Below, piece by piece: positions 21,998 through 35,100 of a stretch of 64,000 bases of DNA. The notes beneath the pieces are model-generated. The model had not been told where the DNA came from, did no database searches, and worked only from the letters and a program-made list of their open reading frames with translations. The stretch comes from Tethya wilhelma (taxonomy: Eukaryota; Porifera; Demospongiae; Tethyida; Tethyidae). Position 1 is the stretch's first letter. Each line of letters begins with the position of its first letter. The translations under genes were made by a program, and so were the position numbers. The DNA lies in the NCBI GenBank assembly GCA_964030475.1, contig CAXIPT010000017.1, positions 57,501 to 121,500 of the forward strand, read 5' to 3'.

Positions 21998-22238
21998 ATC
22001 TCAGCCTATGAAGGTTGTCTAACGATGGGACTTGCACCATTGTAATCAGCTCAAAGAGATCTTTCAATCAATTGGAAAGTTGATAAATGGTTGCACTGCA
22101 CCATGGGCTATAGTTTATGATTTTTAACAATTTGGACAAAAATACAAACATAGAAATAAAGTGTATCATTTGAAAGATTTCTTTAAGCTGATCACAATGG
22201 TGGAACCAACTTTGTGACGACCTTCCTAGACTGAGATA
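21998..22238. repeat. Palindromic MITE, CTCAGCCTAGGAAGGTCGT family, copy 1
   Basis: The left end ATCTCAGCCTATGAAGG and right end CCTTCCTAGACTGAGAT are inverted. Internal CAGCTCAAAGAGATCTTTC also appears inverted. The same layout occurs at 48798 and 54250. Confidence 0.75.
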
Positions 22239-22276
22239 ATACTTTCCATGGATACACTCGTGTACATACAAGTTTA

Positions 22277-22277
22277 N
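22277..22277. other. Single N: contig join that separates ITFG2 from TMEM41B
   Basis: The missing ITFG2 3' exons should lie at this join. Confidence 0.75.
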
Positions 22278-22426
22278 GTCGTTAAATTCATATCCGCTGG
22301 GCATGCGCGGATATATGTTATGCGCATAATTTATGCACATGCGATGTGCATGATAATCATGCGACAAACATGATGTAAGATGTTGAGAATCAAAAAATTA
22401 TAGTGTGATGAAATAAACCGAGTAAT

Positions 22427-23909
22427 ATGGTTACTGAAAGTCAACTAAGAAGACAGACTTTACATAATAAGGACCAAAACACTTCAAAGGACCCAGAAAT
22501 AAAGCAAACCAACGCTTCGACGACTCCATCTTCAGTTATGACTTCCGACCACCCTTCAAATACGGCTTCTACGGACCAAATCTCGGTAGATACAACTCAA
22601 AAAACTCTTCAAAATGGAAAAATATGCCACTCTGGTAACACAGAGAAGACTCAAGAAGACCAAAATGGCGTAGCTCTTCAAGTGTTGATGATATTCGTGT
22701 GTTCTATACTTTTTATGGCTGTACTGTTCTACAACTTCCCTGAACTAGACGAGTAAGTGTGTTATAAAGTAGGAGAGTTATAAACATAACTGTTTTAAAC
22801 TTTTGAGAGGGAACAGAGTCACACACAAGAGAATTTTGTTTGGGCTGTGTACCAAATTATCTAAAGTGATTGGTAAAGGTCGTCAAAATAGAAAATCTCT
22901 CTAAATAGCCAGGTAGCTAACTATGTAGCTAGCCGGCCTATAATGGCACATTTTACTGAAATACAGTGGTTTTTCTTGTACAGTCTAACCAAATACCGCT
23001 GAGCCTAACTGAAGACTATGAAATAAAGTAGTGGTGTGCCAAAATTCAGTCACTTCCCTAGCTATCATAATATACCTTGTTCCATTACATTTCAAACACA
23101 CCACTGTTGTCCATTCCTATACTGCATGTTTATACAATCACACACAACATTATAGCAATGTTGTTGCTATCCTTTATTTCAATATTTCAGTGAGGATGTG
23201 ACTAGACTACGATTGCCAAGGACGATCGATGATGCCAAGGACCTTGGTCGACTCCTGTCCAAGTACAAGGATACCCATTACTACACTGTACTGGGAGCTG
23301 TTGTTGCTACATACATATTGTATCCTAATTCAATCTCCTCAGGGGCACACAAAAGATGAAGTTTTGTTCAACATATCATCCTTTCCTTGTTTGTTGTGCC
23401 TACAGAAAGAAGGTCACTCATTGTTATTGAAAGATTCCTGTTTTTAGAAGTGTGTGTGTGTGTGTGTGCTTGAGCAAGCACTGGTTGAACTGTGTCTGTG
23501 TAGCTAAGCAATCAAAAGTCATACATGTTTGTTATTTTACCCCTTGACAACTTGAAAACTGACTTGTCTCGACAGCTTGCAAACCTTTGCGATCCCAGGC
23601 AGCATATCTCTGAGCATTCTCTCTGGTTTCCTCTTCCCTTTTCCAATGGCACTCTTCCTGGTCTGCTTGGTAAGGGAGGAAAGACACTTCTTTTGGTTTC
23701 ACTCGTTTCCCAGTAAAGAGTACTTAATCTAGCTTCACAAATCAGCCTTCTCTGCTTCTGATATTGCTGAGCATTTACAGGAGCGGAGAAAACCTACGTG
23801 GTTTACAAGGCTGACACTTTTATCCTTTAAAACGAATCCAAGATTTATAGAATTTCTCTTAAAACAAAGATACCTTCTTTCACTTTCTTTCAATTTAATG
23901 CTATGAAAC

Positions 23910-23952
<43 letters not shown>

Positions 23953-23953
23953 N

Positions 23954-24032
<79 letters not shown>

Positions 24033-24324
24033 ATACACAGTGCTCGGCGACAGGTGCTACCTTCTGTTACTATCTATCTGCCATGGTGGGTCACAAGCTG
24101 GTCAAGAAATACTTTCCAGAGCGCTTAAAAAGTTGGCGTGCTCAAGCAGCCCATCACCATGACGACATGCTATGGTACATCATCTTTTTGAGGATCACTC
24201 CATTCTTGCCAAACTGGTTTATCAATCTCGCTTCTCCTGTTATTGGAGTTCGACTGTTACCATTCTACTTAGGAACGTTTATAGGTAACATACGCACACA
24301 CAGTCACACACACACACACCCACA

Positions 24325-24373
<49 letters not shown>

Positions 24374-24625
24374 ACACATGTGCAATTTTTGACTATAAAA
24401 CTTCATCCGTACACACACACACACACACACACACACGGTCCATCCATTTCTCTAGGTGTGGCTCCTCCCTCGTTTTTCTTCATTAGAGCAGGGACGACCC
24501 TTTATCAACTCACCACGGCAACAGGACACATATCTTTACAATCTTTCATCATTTTAGGACTAATGGCCGTTCTCTCTCTTACACCAGTGCTGTTCAAGAG
24601 GGCTATCAAGAAGAAAATTGAATAA
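22427..24625 (+). CDS. TMEM41B: TMEM41B-like VTT-domain (DedA family) lipid scramblase
   Basis: ER membrane scramblase needed for autophagosome formation and lipoprotein handling in animals. Exons: 22427-22752, 23191-23319, 23576-23669, 24041-24284 and 24456-24625. They total 963 nt, or 320 residues, and all phases match. The N-terminal 80 residues are Ser/Thr/Gln-rich and cytosolic. TM1 follows ([17 protein letters not shown]), then NFPELD, the conserved [20 protein letters not shown], and the VTT core: [75 protein letters not shown]. The last helix ends in a basic tail (KRAIKKKIE), typical of ER retention. The human counterpart is of similar length. Introns 3 and 4 are mostly CA repeats, one holding an N at 23953, but no exon is lost. 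Confidence 0.95.
23912..24027. repeat. (CA)n microsatellite with an internal N
   Basis: About 116 bp of CA in TMEM41B intron 3, with N at 23953; true length is unknown. Confidence 0.9.
24292..24436. repeat. (CA)n microsatellites in TMEM41B intron 4
   Basis: Two CA tracts around a short unique stretch fill most of the 171-bp intron. The open frame through them is His/Thr-only and is not coding. Confidence 0.9.
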
Positions 24626-25034
24626 TGGATCTACCAGCCGGTCTTGCTACATCTAGTAAATTTCAACATTGAAAAATGCTGTGAAAATTAACATTAGCTT
24701 TACATTGACTCAAATTCAGTTTCAGTTTAATACAGTGGTATATAATAATAAAAAATATGTGGTCTCATTACAACTATATTATGCTGATTCACCAATTATT
24801 TATTGTTCATTCATCCAATTCTATATATTATTTTTCTTTCATTGTCATCAGCCAATTATTAAATTTATCTTACCGGAAGTGAACTATTAATTTACACTAA
24901 CTATTAATAATAGATGCGGTCATAACAGGAAGTACTTTGTGAACAAGAAAAACACAACTTTGAAGGAGGTGGAATTTATATTGGTCCTCTAACGAGTGTT
25001 TCGAGCTGTTCTCTCTACCTTAAACAGCGCAGCC

Positions 25035-25796
25035 ATGTCGGCCGTGGTACAGAAAAACCATCAAATCATATTTCTAATCTTCTGTCTTACATATGGCGTG
25101 AGTTTTGAAACTATAAAAAAGTACCAGCGCATGCATGACCACTGAAAAGTTGAAAACTAGAAAAAAAAGTCACTTCAAAAGCTCTCTAAATTGGGCGATT
25201 TATATGCGAAAAGACATGAGCATCTATTACTATAATTGATATTATCTGTGATAAAGCAATTGGATGTCAAGACTTGAAAGGACTGAGGGATATACTATCA
25301 ATATTATTTTTTTTTTCTAAACACACACACACACACAAACTTCCATCAGGCCATTGGCATTACCATGGTAGGCTATGGTGGTGCATCAATAGTCACACTG
25401 CAAGGTTTTGGTTTCTTCACTCAAAACAGCTTTATTGCTGGTGCCAGCATCTTTGTGGCTCTGGGAGCTTTCAAGATCTTCCTAGCTGTGTATGGAGCCA
25501 TCACTTGCTTCTTGAAAAATAGATGGCTCATGGGAATTGTAAGTTTGTACACCTACATAACACTGTTTGTATCAAAGGAGTTTAATTTCATGCTTTTATC
25601 TGTGGTGGTTTTTTTGTATACAAAATGTGTGCTATAGTGAAATATACAAGTTATTGTTCAAGTGAGAGTGTGTTTAATTGTCACTGATCATCAGCAGATA
25701 TTGTTGGTGAATGTGTGTGTTGATGGTGGCAATCATTTGGTGATAATTTCTTGGAATTTGGGTCGAATGACAGCATTTGTGGGAGCGCCATCTCTC

Positions 25797-25877
<81 letters not shown>

Positions 25878-26534
25878 TACACACACACACNCACACACAC
25901 ACATACACACACTCTCACCGTTTATGCACATACTCTCACACACACACAAACAGTTCGACACAGTTCAAAGTAGAATGAATACGGCATTCAACCTTACTAA
26001 TTCTCAAAATTTTGCTGAAGATATTGACAACGTTCAATCAAAGGTAATTATATTTCAAAAGTTTTGAATTACAAAAATAAAAAAAAAAATTTAAAAAAAA
26101 AATAAAATAAAATAAATTTGTCCATCTTGTCTTAATATAATGCTATCGTAAATCTATATTTATCTACTGAGAGTGAAGCTTTTGTTTTCACAACTGGATT
26201 TTTTCCTCTCTCTCTCTCTTTGTAATAATGCTTTTTTCCCCTCTCGCTAGTTGAACTGCTGTGGTATTGATGGAAACTGGCCTAATTGTAACACAACCAG
26301 GAGCACAGAGCTGATATATGGACAAGTAAGTAGAAGCAGGTTCTTTCTACTCCACGAGCTAATGAGCGGTGCTTTTGAATCTCGTAAAATGATTTTTTTT
26401 GTTTTGTGTGTTGTCAGGGTTGTGGTCATTTTCTCGGTAATGTTGTTGTTGATGAACTCTACAATCTTGGAGCTCTGGGAATGGCGTTTGGAACATTTGA
26501 GGTACCTAGGTTTGTCTGAGGTTCCTGTCATGTG

Positions 26535-26579
<45 letters not shown>

Positions 26580-26625
26580 GCTGACGTCAATGCTTGTAGC
26601 AATGCAAAACATGGACCAATCCTAG
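25035..26625 (+). CDS. Tetraspanin, one transmembrane exon missing at a gap
   Basis: Four-pass membrane organiser. Exons: 25035-25097 (MSAVVQKNHQIIFLIFCLTYG, first half of TM1), 25350-25538 (rest of TM1 and TM2, GASIFVALGAFKIFLAVYG, then CFLKNRW), 25954-26043, 26251-26325 (CCGIDG), 26418-26501 (GCGHFLGN and TM4 start) and 26581-26625. The large loop carries the CCG signature plus PNC and GC, a four-cysteine layout. TM3 should be encoded between 25538 and 25954, but that interval contains TC/CA repeats and an N at 25891; no hydrophobic exon with proper splice sites is visible. The phase at the gap is 0 on both sides, consistent with one missing exon. The C-terminal cytoplasmic tail is very short (AMQNMDQS). 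I cannot assign a subfamily. Confidence 0.85.
25794..25918. repeat. (TC)n(CA)n microsatellite with an N at 25891
   Basis: Compound repeat in the tetraspanin intron where the TM3 exon is expected. Confidence 0.9.
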
Positions 26626-26839
26626 CTGAATGACTTATTTATCAGTGCTCTAGTTTAAGTAGCAATACATTTTTTTTAAACTGCTAACATTGATGTTAAG
26701 TTTTTGTGTTTCAACTGACATGATTTTAGTTCGTGCACGTGATTTGTGCATGCAAACTCCGAGCCCCACCCACTTTCTAATTAACTGAATGCTAAAAGAA
26801 AATTTGCAATACTGGGAAACCAACAAACTCAGTGGAGAA

Positions 26840-28017
26840 ATGGAGGCAGAGAAAACGTTTGATTTTGTCTACGACTTTCACTTCAACGGCTCAGGCCGTC
26901 GTCTGAAGCTACCTCTACAGCTTCCCTACACCGGCAACGCGCGGGAACTTGCAGCGAGAGCGATAAAGGCGCACAAACTGCCGCAGTACCTCGAAAAGGA
27001 CCTGTATGAACAGCTGTCAAGTTTTGCGCGAGGAGCCTCGCAAGAGATGATGGACAAGGAGGCCGAGGAGAGAATGGTGGAAGGCTCCGTGTTTGAAAAG
27101 GTGTGCATTAGTTTAATCTTGATTCTATAGTCAAGTTTCCTGTACGAAAAAAACTTTGTATCCACATATACATGGCCAAATATTACAGCTCATGATATCC
27201 ATATCAGCACACAAGTTTACAACTATTTAGTAAAGGGTTACTTCATTAGGCTTTTCCTCCTCAGGAAGTAACCTTGTATAGATAGCCTCTTGTTAGTCTT
27301 TTGTAGTCAAGTCACAAATTGTTCCATAATTTGCTTCTTGCAGGGGTCAGAGGTCGATCTCATGATAGACAAGTGGGCCGAACGGTTTGCCGAGAATCAC
27401 GTCCAGTTCTCCTCCCCCTCCAGCGCCATGGAAACGACGACAGCGGTCCTCACTGGTGGTGGAGGGAGAGGGGTGGAGGGTGGGGACAGAGACCTCACGT
27501 TTTCGGAGATTTACCACAAGCTCATTCACTCTCCTGCACTGGCTACTTTACTCCAATTAGAGCACACCTATGCCATGGCGGTTGCAGATGTGTGTAAAGG
27601 TCGTGAAAATGCCATCGAGTTATTACAGAAAAGGTACATATTTGTGTGTGTGTTTATTCATGAGGTTTATTACCATAATTTAAACTCTTAGACATGATGC
27701 TGAACTTTCTGAAGTGATGCAAGCCCTCGGGACGACCAAGACTGAACGTGACATAAATAACCTCATGAGACGTCACACTCTGGAGAGGGAGACGGCCGAT
27801 ATAACCTGGTCAAACGAGTTAAGCCAGTTACAAGAGACCCAGAGACGGGAGTACCGCGAGTGGGTGACAAAGGTCAATGAGGATATGATGTCTGGGAGCG
27901 AAAAGAGTAAGCATTTTTTATGATCCTTGCGTGTTTTTTAAGTTTAGTTTATCGTGATGGTCTCTCTCTTGGCATCTGTAACATAGAGAAGAAGCTAGCA
28001 AGCATTTATCATAGTTT

Positions 28018-28055
<38 letters not shown>

Positions 28056-29060
28056 AGTGCCATACAGTCCTTCCATTAGGTAAGCGAATCAAGGTTTACT
28101 TTCTTTTTGTCTTCCTCTTAAATTGACCTTTTCATCCTAAAATCATTTTATATATGTCTATCATGTGACTTACCACTTAGTGTCACATGACCATATTTAT
28201 ACATCACATGACCAATATAATTTAACCCTTTCTCTCCCTATCTTATCATCATGGACCAGACCTGTCCAGGACCCAGACTCAGAGTCATTCTCCCCCCCTC
28301 CCTTACACATGACAGAGGACCATGAACCCCCTCTACAGGAGAGCTTCACCATCCACCTAGGTGAGGAACTGTAACCGCTACAGTTTATCAATTATCTTTC
28401 CGCTCACTAGTCTCAGCCCTCTATTGTGTAATGATTGACTTTGGCGATCTTTACCAGACAAAGCTCAATGTATAGCAACATGCAGAAGGCCTAAGAGCAA
28501 AGCTACAGTACACCTCCTCACACCCTCACTTCCTCACATCCTCACATCCTCACACACACACTCTTTCTCTCTTTCCCTCACACCCTCACACCCTCACACC
28601 CTCACACCCTCACAGGCACACAAAAGAAGACCATGCACAACGTCCGCCTCCTCTGCGGTGACCCCCTTGACCTTTGTCACCATCGGAAACAGATCGGACC
28701 CATGCCCAACCCGGAGCGTCTCCAAACGGCCATGTCCCTCTACTCCACAAAGCTGTCGGCCATGGTGATGCTGGTGGATGGAAGGGTCAGCTCACTGGTA
28801 GGGATGAAGGAAGGTAAGAGAGAGTGTGAAGTGATAACTGTGGTCTAAACTTTTGTAAAGTTCATAAAAATGTGGCAGAAAATTTTAAGTTAAATTTGTA
28901 AAAATGTGGGAGAAAATTTTAGTTGTTTTGTTGTTTTGTACTCCTGGTACACTTATGTATATGTACATGTATTGCATAATCATGCAATGCAGAAATTAAA
29001 GTTTTATTGTAACAGTATAATATTATGCACATATTTATTTGTAAGTACACGAACTCACAC

Positions 29061-29130
<70 letters not shown>

Positions 29131-32100
29131 CCTTTGCTAAAGTTTGCCGTCAATCCACTGACTTCCATTTCCCCGACATTGACATCCAACTGACCCGAGT
29201 CCAAGAGTGTGCTCTAATTGGAAACCAAGAGAGGAAGGAACATCAACTGGTGACATCAATGAGCAGTGCCACTTCTGACAGCCTCCTCTCTGGAACCTCG
29301 TCACCCATGGATACCAACAAAGGTGTTTGAGTTATGTCTCATGTTTGAGTTATAACTGGTCACATTTAATTTATAACTATAGTTATACTGTAACTCAAAC
29401 GTGAGCATGTGTGTTAATGTTTTAAGTTATAGCCATTTTAGTTTCATTCACTCTCTTTGATGGTATAGTACAGCTTCAGGATCCTCAACCTCTCTATTGC
29501 ATGATTATTGCATCGAATTTCATTTTCTCTTTGCAGACACTATAATATTATGCTTCCTTATCCATGACATTGTATGGATTACAAGCATACCGTAATTCGC
29601 TATTTTTTCGTCGCGAAAATATTTTCGTCCATAGAACAGTGTCCGAAAATTATTTACGCGAAATATTTTCTGACGAATATTTAGAACGGGAAAACTTCAC
29701 GTGTTCAAACAAAGTGTGAAAGTTTACTGTACTGCTTGAGCTCTTTTTCTCGAAACAATGTCTATTCTTCGCTATTTCAAGCCAGTTGATGGGCTACCTG
29801 ATCCACAAGGATCCCTCTCCAGGGCTATTCCTTCTGCTGCTATTGCTTCTGCTAACCTCGAAGTACAGAAGGTGATGGATTATCAGCACTGTTGGTTGCC
29901 TCTCTCCTACATGCGAGTTCTTCTCCTACTATAGCTGTCCAGGTAGTTTTGTATACATTATTACCTCTAACGCAGCAGGGCAGCTCTCTTGCACTGGACT
30001 CGTTTGTCACCGTAAAATATTTTCGTCTAACTAGATCTGTCCGAAATTATTTTAGCGCGAAATTATTTTATGCGAAATTTTTTGCGACGAAAAAATCGCG
30101 AATTACGGTATTATTCACTAGTTATAGTGATATCCAATCATCGAGATTCATGTGTATTATGTTACAAACTTTAAGGTTTGAGTACATCTGGAAACTCGGA
30201 CATCTTCCTCTCACTGTCTCCGCCCACTGGTTCTCAGGCCACACCCACAGAGCAGCTACTCACACCGGAGTATAATCCATCAAATCATGGCCAGCCAACA
30301 GGTACAAATGCATGTATACTTTCATAATTTTGTCATCATAATTTGTATACGTATAGCGAAAATCATTTTCTATAATCTACTGGTTTCAGTATAAAGATTA
30401 TGTTGTGTTGGGAGAGATGTGTTATCAGTCTGTTGTTGCTATAGAATAGCAGTCCCAAATAAATTCTACAATGAACAACCAAATTAAACTTTTGTTTTGG
30501 GTTTAGTAATTTATACGAATACACATGCGAATTTATTTAATGCAAGTATCCAATAATAGCTAGCTTGGTTATATTATACATACAATGTGTTTCATGGACT
30601 TTGTGCATGCACATGTAGTATTCAAAGTACACTGCAAAACAAACTAGTATAAATGTCTCTGAGATACAAACTAACTGCTACTCTGTTTACTTTACGTCAA
30701 ATTCTGGCTAAGCTATTATAAAGAAAGTTTAAATTTACACTTGTGCATGAAAATAGCTATTGTTAATATAGCTATAAAATTGTACAGCACTGTTTGCCTT
30801 GTTCTTCTCTCTGTTTGCTTGAGTCATCATCAGCGATGGTCATTGCCCTGAAGCTATCATCGAGTGTGAGTTGGTCATGAGGCGGCCTAAAGCGTGCAGC
30901 AGTAGTTTCATAGATGTGTCTGATAGTCGCCTCGTCCCCCCTAAACCATTCTGTTCCGCCTCCATAGTGCACTTCGTATTGTCTCAGGGCATTGTGAATG
31001 GCCGCCTCAGCCCCACTCATGCTTGTTACTTCGATCGGGGCCCCAACAAACTGTAGGTTGAAGGGATTGCCTGTCTGTAGATTTGCCAAACGCTCACCTG
31101 GGTTGGTACTACGACCGACTTTGAAGAATCCGGATGGTCCCGTTCTATTTTCATTCATCTGTGAGATTAAGTAAACAAATCCACGACCAGCCATCTCTTG
31201 TGCTTCTATAGTTACCAGGCAGCTAGCTCTAAAATAGTCAGTGAGTAGTGAAGTCAACACTTATTACAATTCTTAGCTTTTTATAGACTTGAGTTTGCCA
31301 GTAGTAAACAAGTGTTCCCATCTATCAACTCAAAGCAATCCTGCATTTTAATACAATATGTGTATGGATGCTTGCACAACTAATAGATGTATGTTATCTT
31401 TCCTTTTTGAGGACATGTATGAATTAAGTATTATTTCAGTCACAAGTTTGAAATTTGATTTTCAAAATTAAATACTAATGCCATTATTCAAATTACAAAG
31501 ACAAGAGTGGGTTGCGCAACAGTGACTCTTAATCACTGAAAATTAAGAAGGAAAGAAAGCCTATATAGCTGATATACAAAGTCGATCATCATGACATGAC
31601 ATGAGAATGATATAGCCTCTAGTATTGATCCATGGGAGGTCGGATAGGCTTGAACTTTTTGCAATAATAGCGCACTTTTAATTAAATCCTTGTTGATGAT
31701 CATCCGTGTAAACAATCTGGTATCCTGTGATGCAAAACAAAAGTGCTCGCGTAAGTGAAGACGAATCGAATTCAACGTGTGAAATTATTTTTCGAAAACT
31801 AGGCCTGTATATATGTCTAACCTTCTCTAGTTGTACTGCATGTATGTGGGCACTATAACAGTGGCACTTGCTGGTATAGAGGTTGAAAGTACATGCATAT
31901 TCAAATTCTTCACAAGATCGAAAATAGGCTATAGTGTAACAGTACTATACTGTGTGTGTATGCCTGTTTATCAGTTTATATGTCTCTGAAGGTGAAAATA
32001 CAAAGACACCTATACATGCCGAAGTTATCAAGAGTTTTAGTGATACACAAGCTAATGTTATTGTAGCTCTTTGTCCACTTAGTTCTATGTACAATATGTA

Positions 32101-35100
32101 GGTGCAAATGTATGTACTTCAATACTGCTATAAGCATTGTATAATTGTCTTGGGAAAAAGCAAATAAATTTACTCAGTTTCTTGCTAGCTGTATATGATC
32201 TCTCAATTAGTTGTACACATTTGCATCAAAGATTGCCTTTATCTGTCCCTCCTTTCCCTTGAACCACTCCGAGCCTCCTCCATAGTCCACTTCATAGTCT
32301 TTCAGAGCGTCGTGAACCGATCTCTCTGACTCTCTCATGCTGTCCACTTCTGCTGTACAGACAAACTCTAACTTGAAAGGATTCCCTGTTTGTAAGTCTC
32401 TCAAACGATTGTCGACCGGTTTTTGCTTCATGCAGCCAACTTTGAAGAATCCCTCGCCTGAAGGCTTTCGGCCATTTTCGTCCAACTGTCGTATCAGGTA
32501 GACTGTCCCAGGTTGGAGAGACATGACAATAATTAATGTTGTATGTACAGCTGGGAGGTTGATTTAAAGTTCTTTTCTCAGGTTTTGAAAGTATACTTAT
32601 ATATAACTAGAAAAATAGCAATTAAGTACATGTGAATATTCTTTCAAGTCTTAATAATTTGCTTGCATTCATGCAACTCAGGTCTATATAATTCACTGAA
32701 ATACAGTTATAACTTGAGTTCATGTGTTACAGACATCATGCCCTTATTTGAACACTTTATCTAATCACATGATGGTTTGTATATGAGTTGCCACACTTCA
32801 TGTGAGCTGGTGTTTACTGTACCTGTTTGCGTTCTCTATCCACAGTGTGGTTTAACTTACTACAAATTTCTTGTGGCTTAAGTTATGCATATGCTTACAG
32901 TACAGACAACCTGAAAGATAAACACCTCTTGCGAGGCCTATACGCGTGCATGGTTTAATACACGAGAGTGTGAGTAGTAGTACACGATTGGCTCGCAGTT
33001 ATTCGAAACTAATTTTATTGTAGCTCTTTGTCCACTTGTACAATTTGAAAGGAGAAAATACTTTTGTGCATAATCATTATAGCTATAGCCACAAGAATGA
33101 TGTAACCCTGTAGATTGAGAAATTCTCTCTGTTATACCTATATATTATGTAGCTCCATATTTCAGTGTACATACATGTATAGCTGACCTTTTCAGTGTGA
33201 TAGAGGTACATATGTGGTGAAACTGAGTACGTGACATGGTATGCATGCAGTTTGTATCAGATTTAACTATATATATACTGTACCAGAGATTGATACTCAT
33301 AAAATTCTCTATTCTGTATGACATGAGTAGCTATACTTAACAAAAAAAAGAACAAGACTAAGTCAATGATATAAGTCTCAGATACCTACATAACATAATA
33401 TAAATTGTTATGTAAAGCTAGTTTATATTGTGACTATATGTATGTCAGTTTAGTACACACACTATCAGCTACTTCTAAACACTTAGTATAATAAGTTTAG
33501 TTCACTTAATTTCTTCTTCTAGTTTACTTGGAATCATCATCAGTGACAGTCAGTGCCTTGAATTCATCATCAAGAGTAGACTTGTACTTGTCAACTGCAT
33601 TCGTATATTTTGTTGTGATAGTATTCTGGTCTCCCTGAAACCATTCTGTTCCACCTCCGCACTTTGCTTTATAGTCGTCCAGAGCCTTTTTAACTGCACC
33701 CTCTGCAGCACTCATGTTGGTTACTTTGATTGGTGAATCCACAACAAACTCCAATTTGTATGGATTGCCTGTCTGTAGGTTACTCAAACGTCTTTCAGGG
33801 TCTGTACTATAGCCAACCTTGTAGAATCCTGACGGTCCAGATTTATCTTCATCCAACTGTGAGATCAAGTAAACATAGCCTGGATCACTACCAGCCATCT
33901 CTACTTCAGGTTCGGTAGCCATGATCAAGTAGTAAAGTCAAAGGTTACGTTTTAATGAGCTAGATCAGTTAAAGTTATTTTGTCTCTGGACTTGTTACTG
34001 AATACCAGTATTTATAAGCTGTATACTACTGTTAATTGAATGCCAATTAAACTATTAATAATAATAGTATATTTGTCACTCTAGAACATTTTGTTCATAA
34101 GTCACATTTTTGTTTAATGCATTATAATATAGTCACAAGAATGATGTAACCCTGTAGATTGAGAAATTCTCTCTGTTAACCTATAAATTATGTATAGCTC
34201 CATATTTCAGTGTACATACATGTATAGCTGACCTTTTCAGTGTGATAGAGGTACAGTGCATATGTGGTGAATAACTCAACTGTATTACAGTAACTGTAAG
34301 TCTTACATAAGTACAGTGGTAACAGAATGGCATGCATAAGTTTCTTACTTATACTTCTTTCCTGCATGTAGACTGAGTACGTGACATGGTATTTATGCAG
34401 TTTGTATCAGATTGAACTATACTGTACCAGAGATTTGTAGCCTCATTAATTCCCAGGCTCCTCCTTTCAAAATATTCGCGAAGGAGGAGCCTGGGAACGA
34501 GGCTACCAGAGATTGAATTTATTTGTAAAATTCTCAATTCTATGACATGAGTAGCTATATACATTAAGAAAAAAATAACTAGACTAAGTCTTGTTTGCTT
34601 TCTTCTTATGATTTACTTTGAACTGTAGTTACGGTAACCAGTTAACTTCAGTGCAGCCTTGAATTGGTCAACAACAAGTGTACGCTCTAAACTTGTTGTA
34701 GTTGATGAACTACAAACTCTGTAGTGTGAAAGCGTATTCTCGTAAACTTGTCTGATAGTTGCCAGGTCTCCTCTAAACCACTCTTTTCCACCTCCATAGT
34801 TCACTGCATAGTCCCGAAGAGCTGTGTGGACTGCGTTCTCTGCTAGTCCCATTTGAGACACTTTTATTGGATTGGCAACAAACTCCAATTTGTACGCATT
34901 GCCTGTCTGTAGATCTCCCAAACGTTTTTCTGGACATTCTTGCTTTGTGAAGCCAACTTTGAAGAGTCCAGATGCTCTTCTTCCAGTTTCGTCCATTTGT
35001 TTAATCAAATAAACGTACCCGGGCTCACTAGCAGCATCTACTTCAGAATCTAGTTCACTAGTGGTAGCCATAACTTAATATAGTCTTAGAAGACTCTATT

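Noticed and set aside
23903..24034. Long His/Thr or Cys/Val open frames
   Set aside because: They are CA/TG microsatellites read in frame; only the parts with exon borders belong to TMEM41B.
28508..28615. Regular CCCTCACA units considered as a CRISPR-like array
   Set aside because: Units are 8 bp with no spacers; it is a simple tandem repeat.
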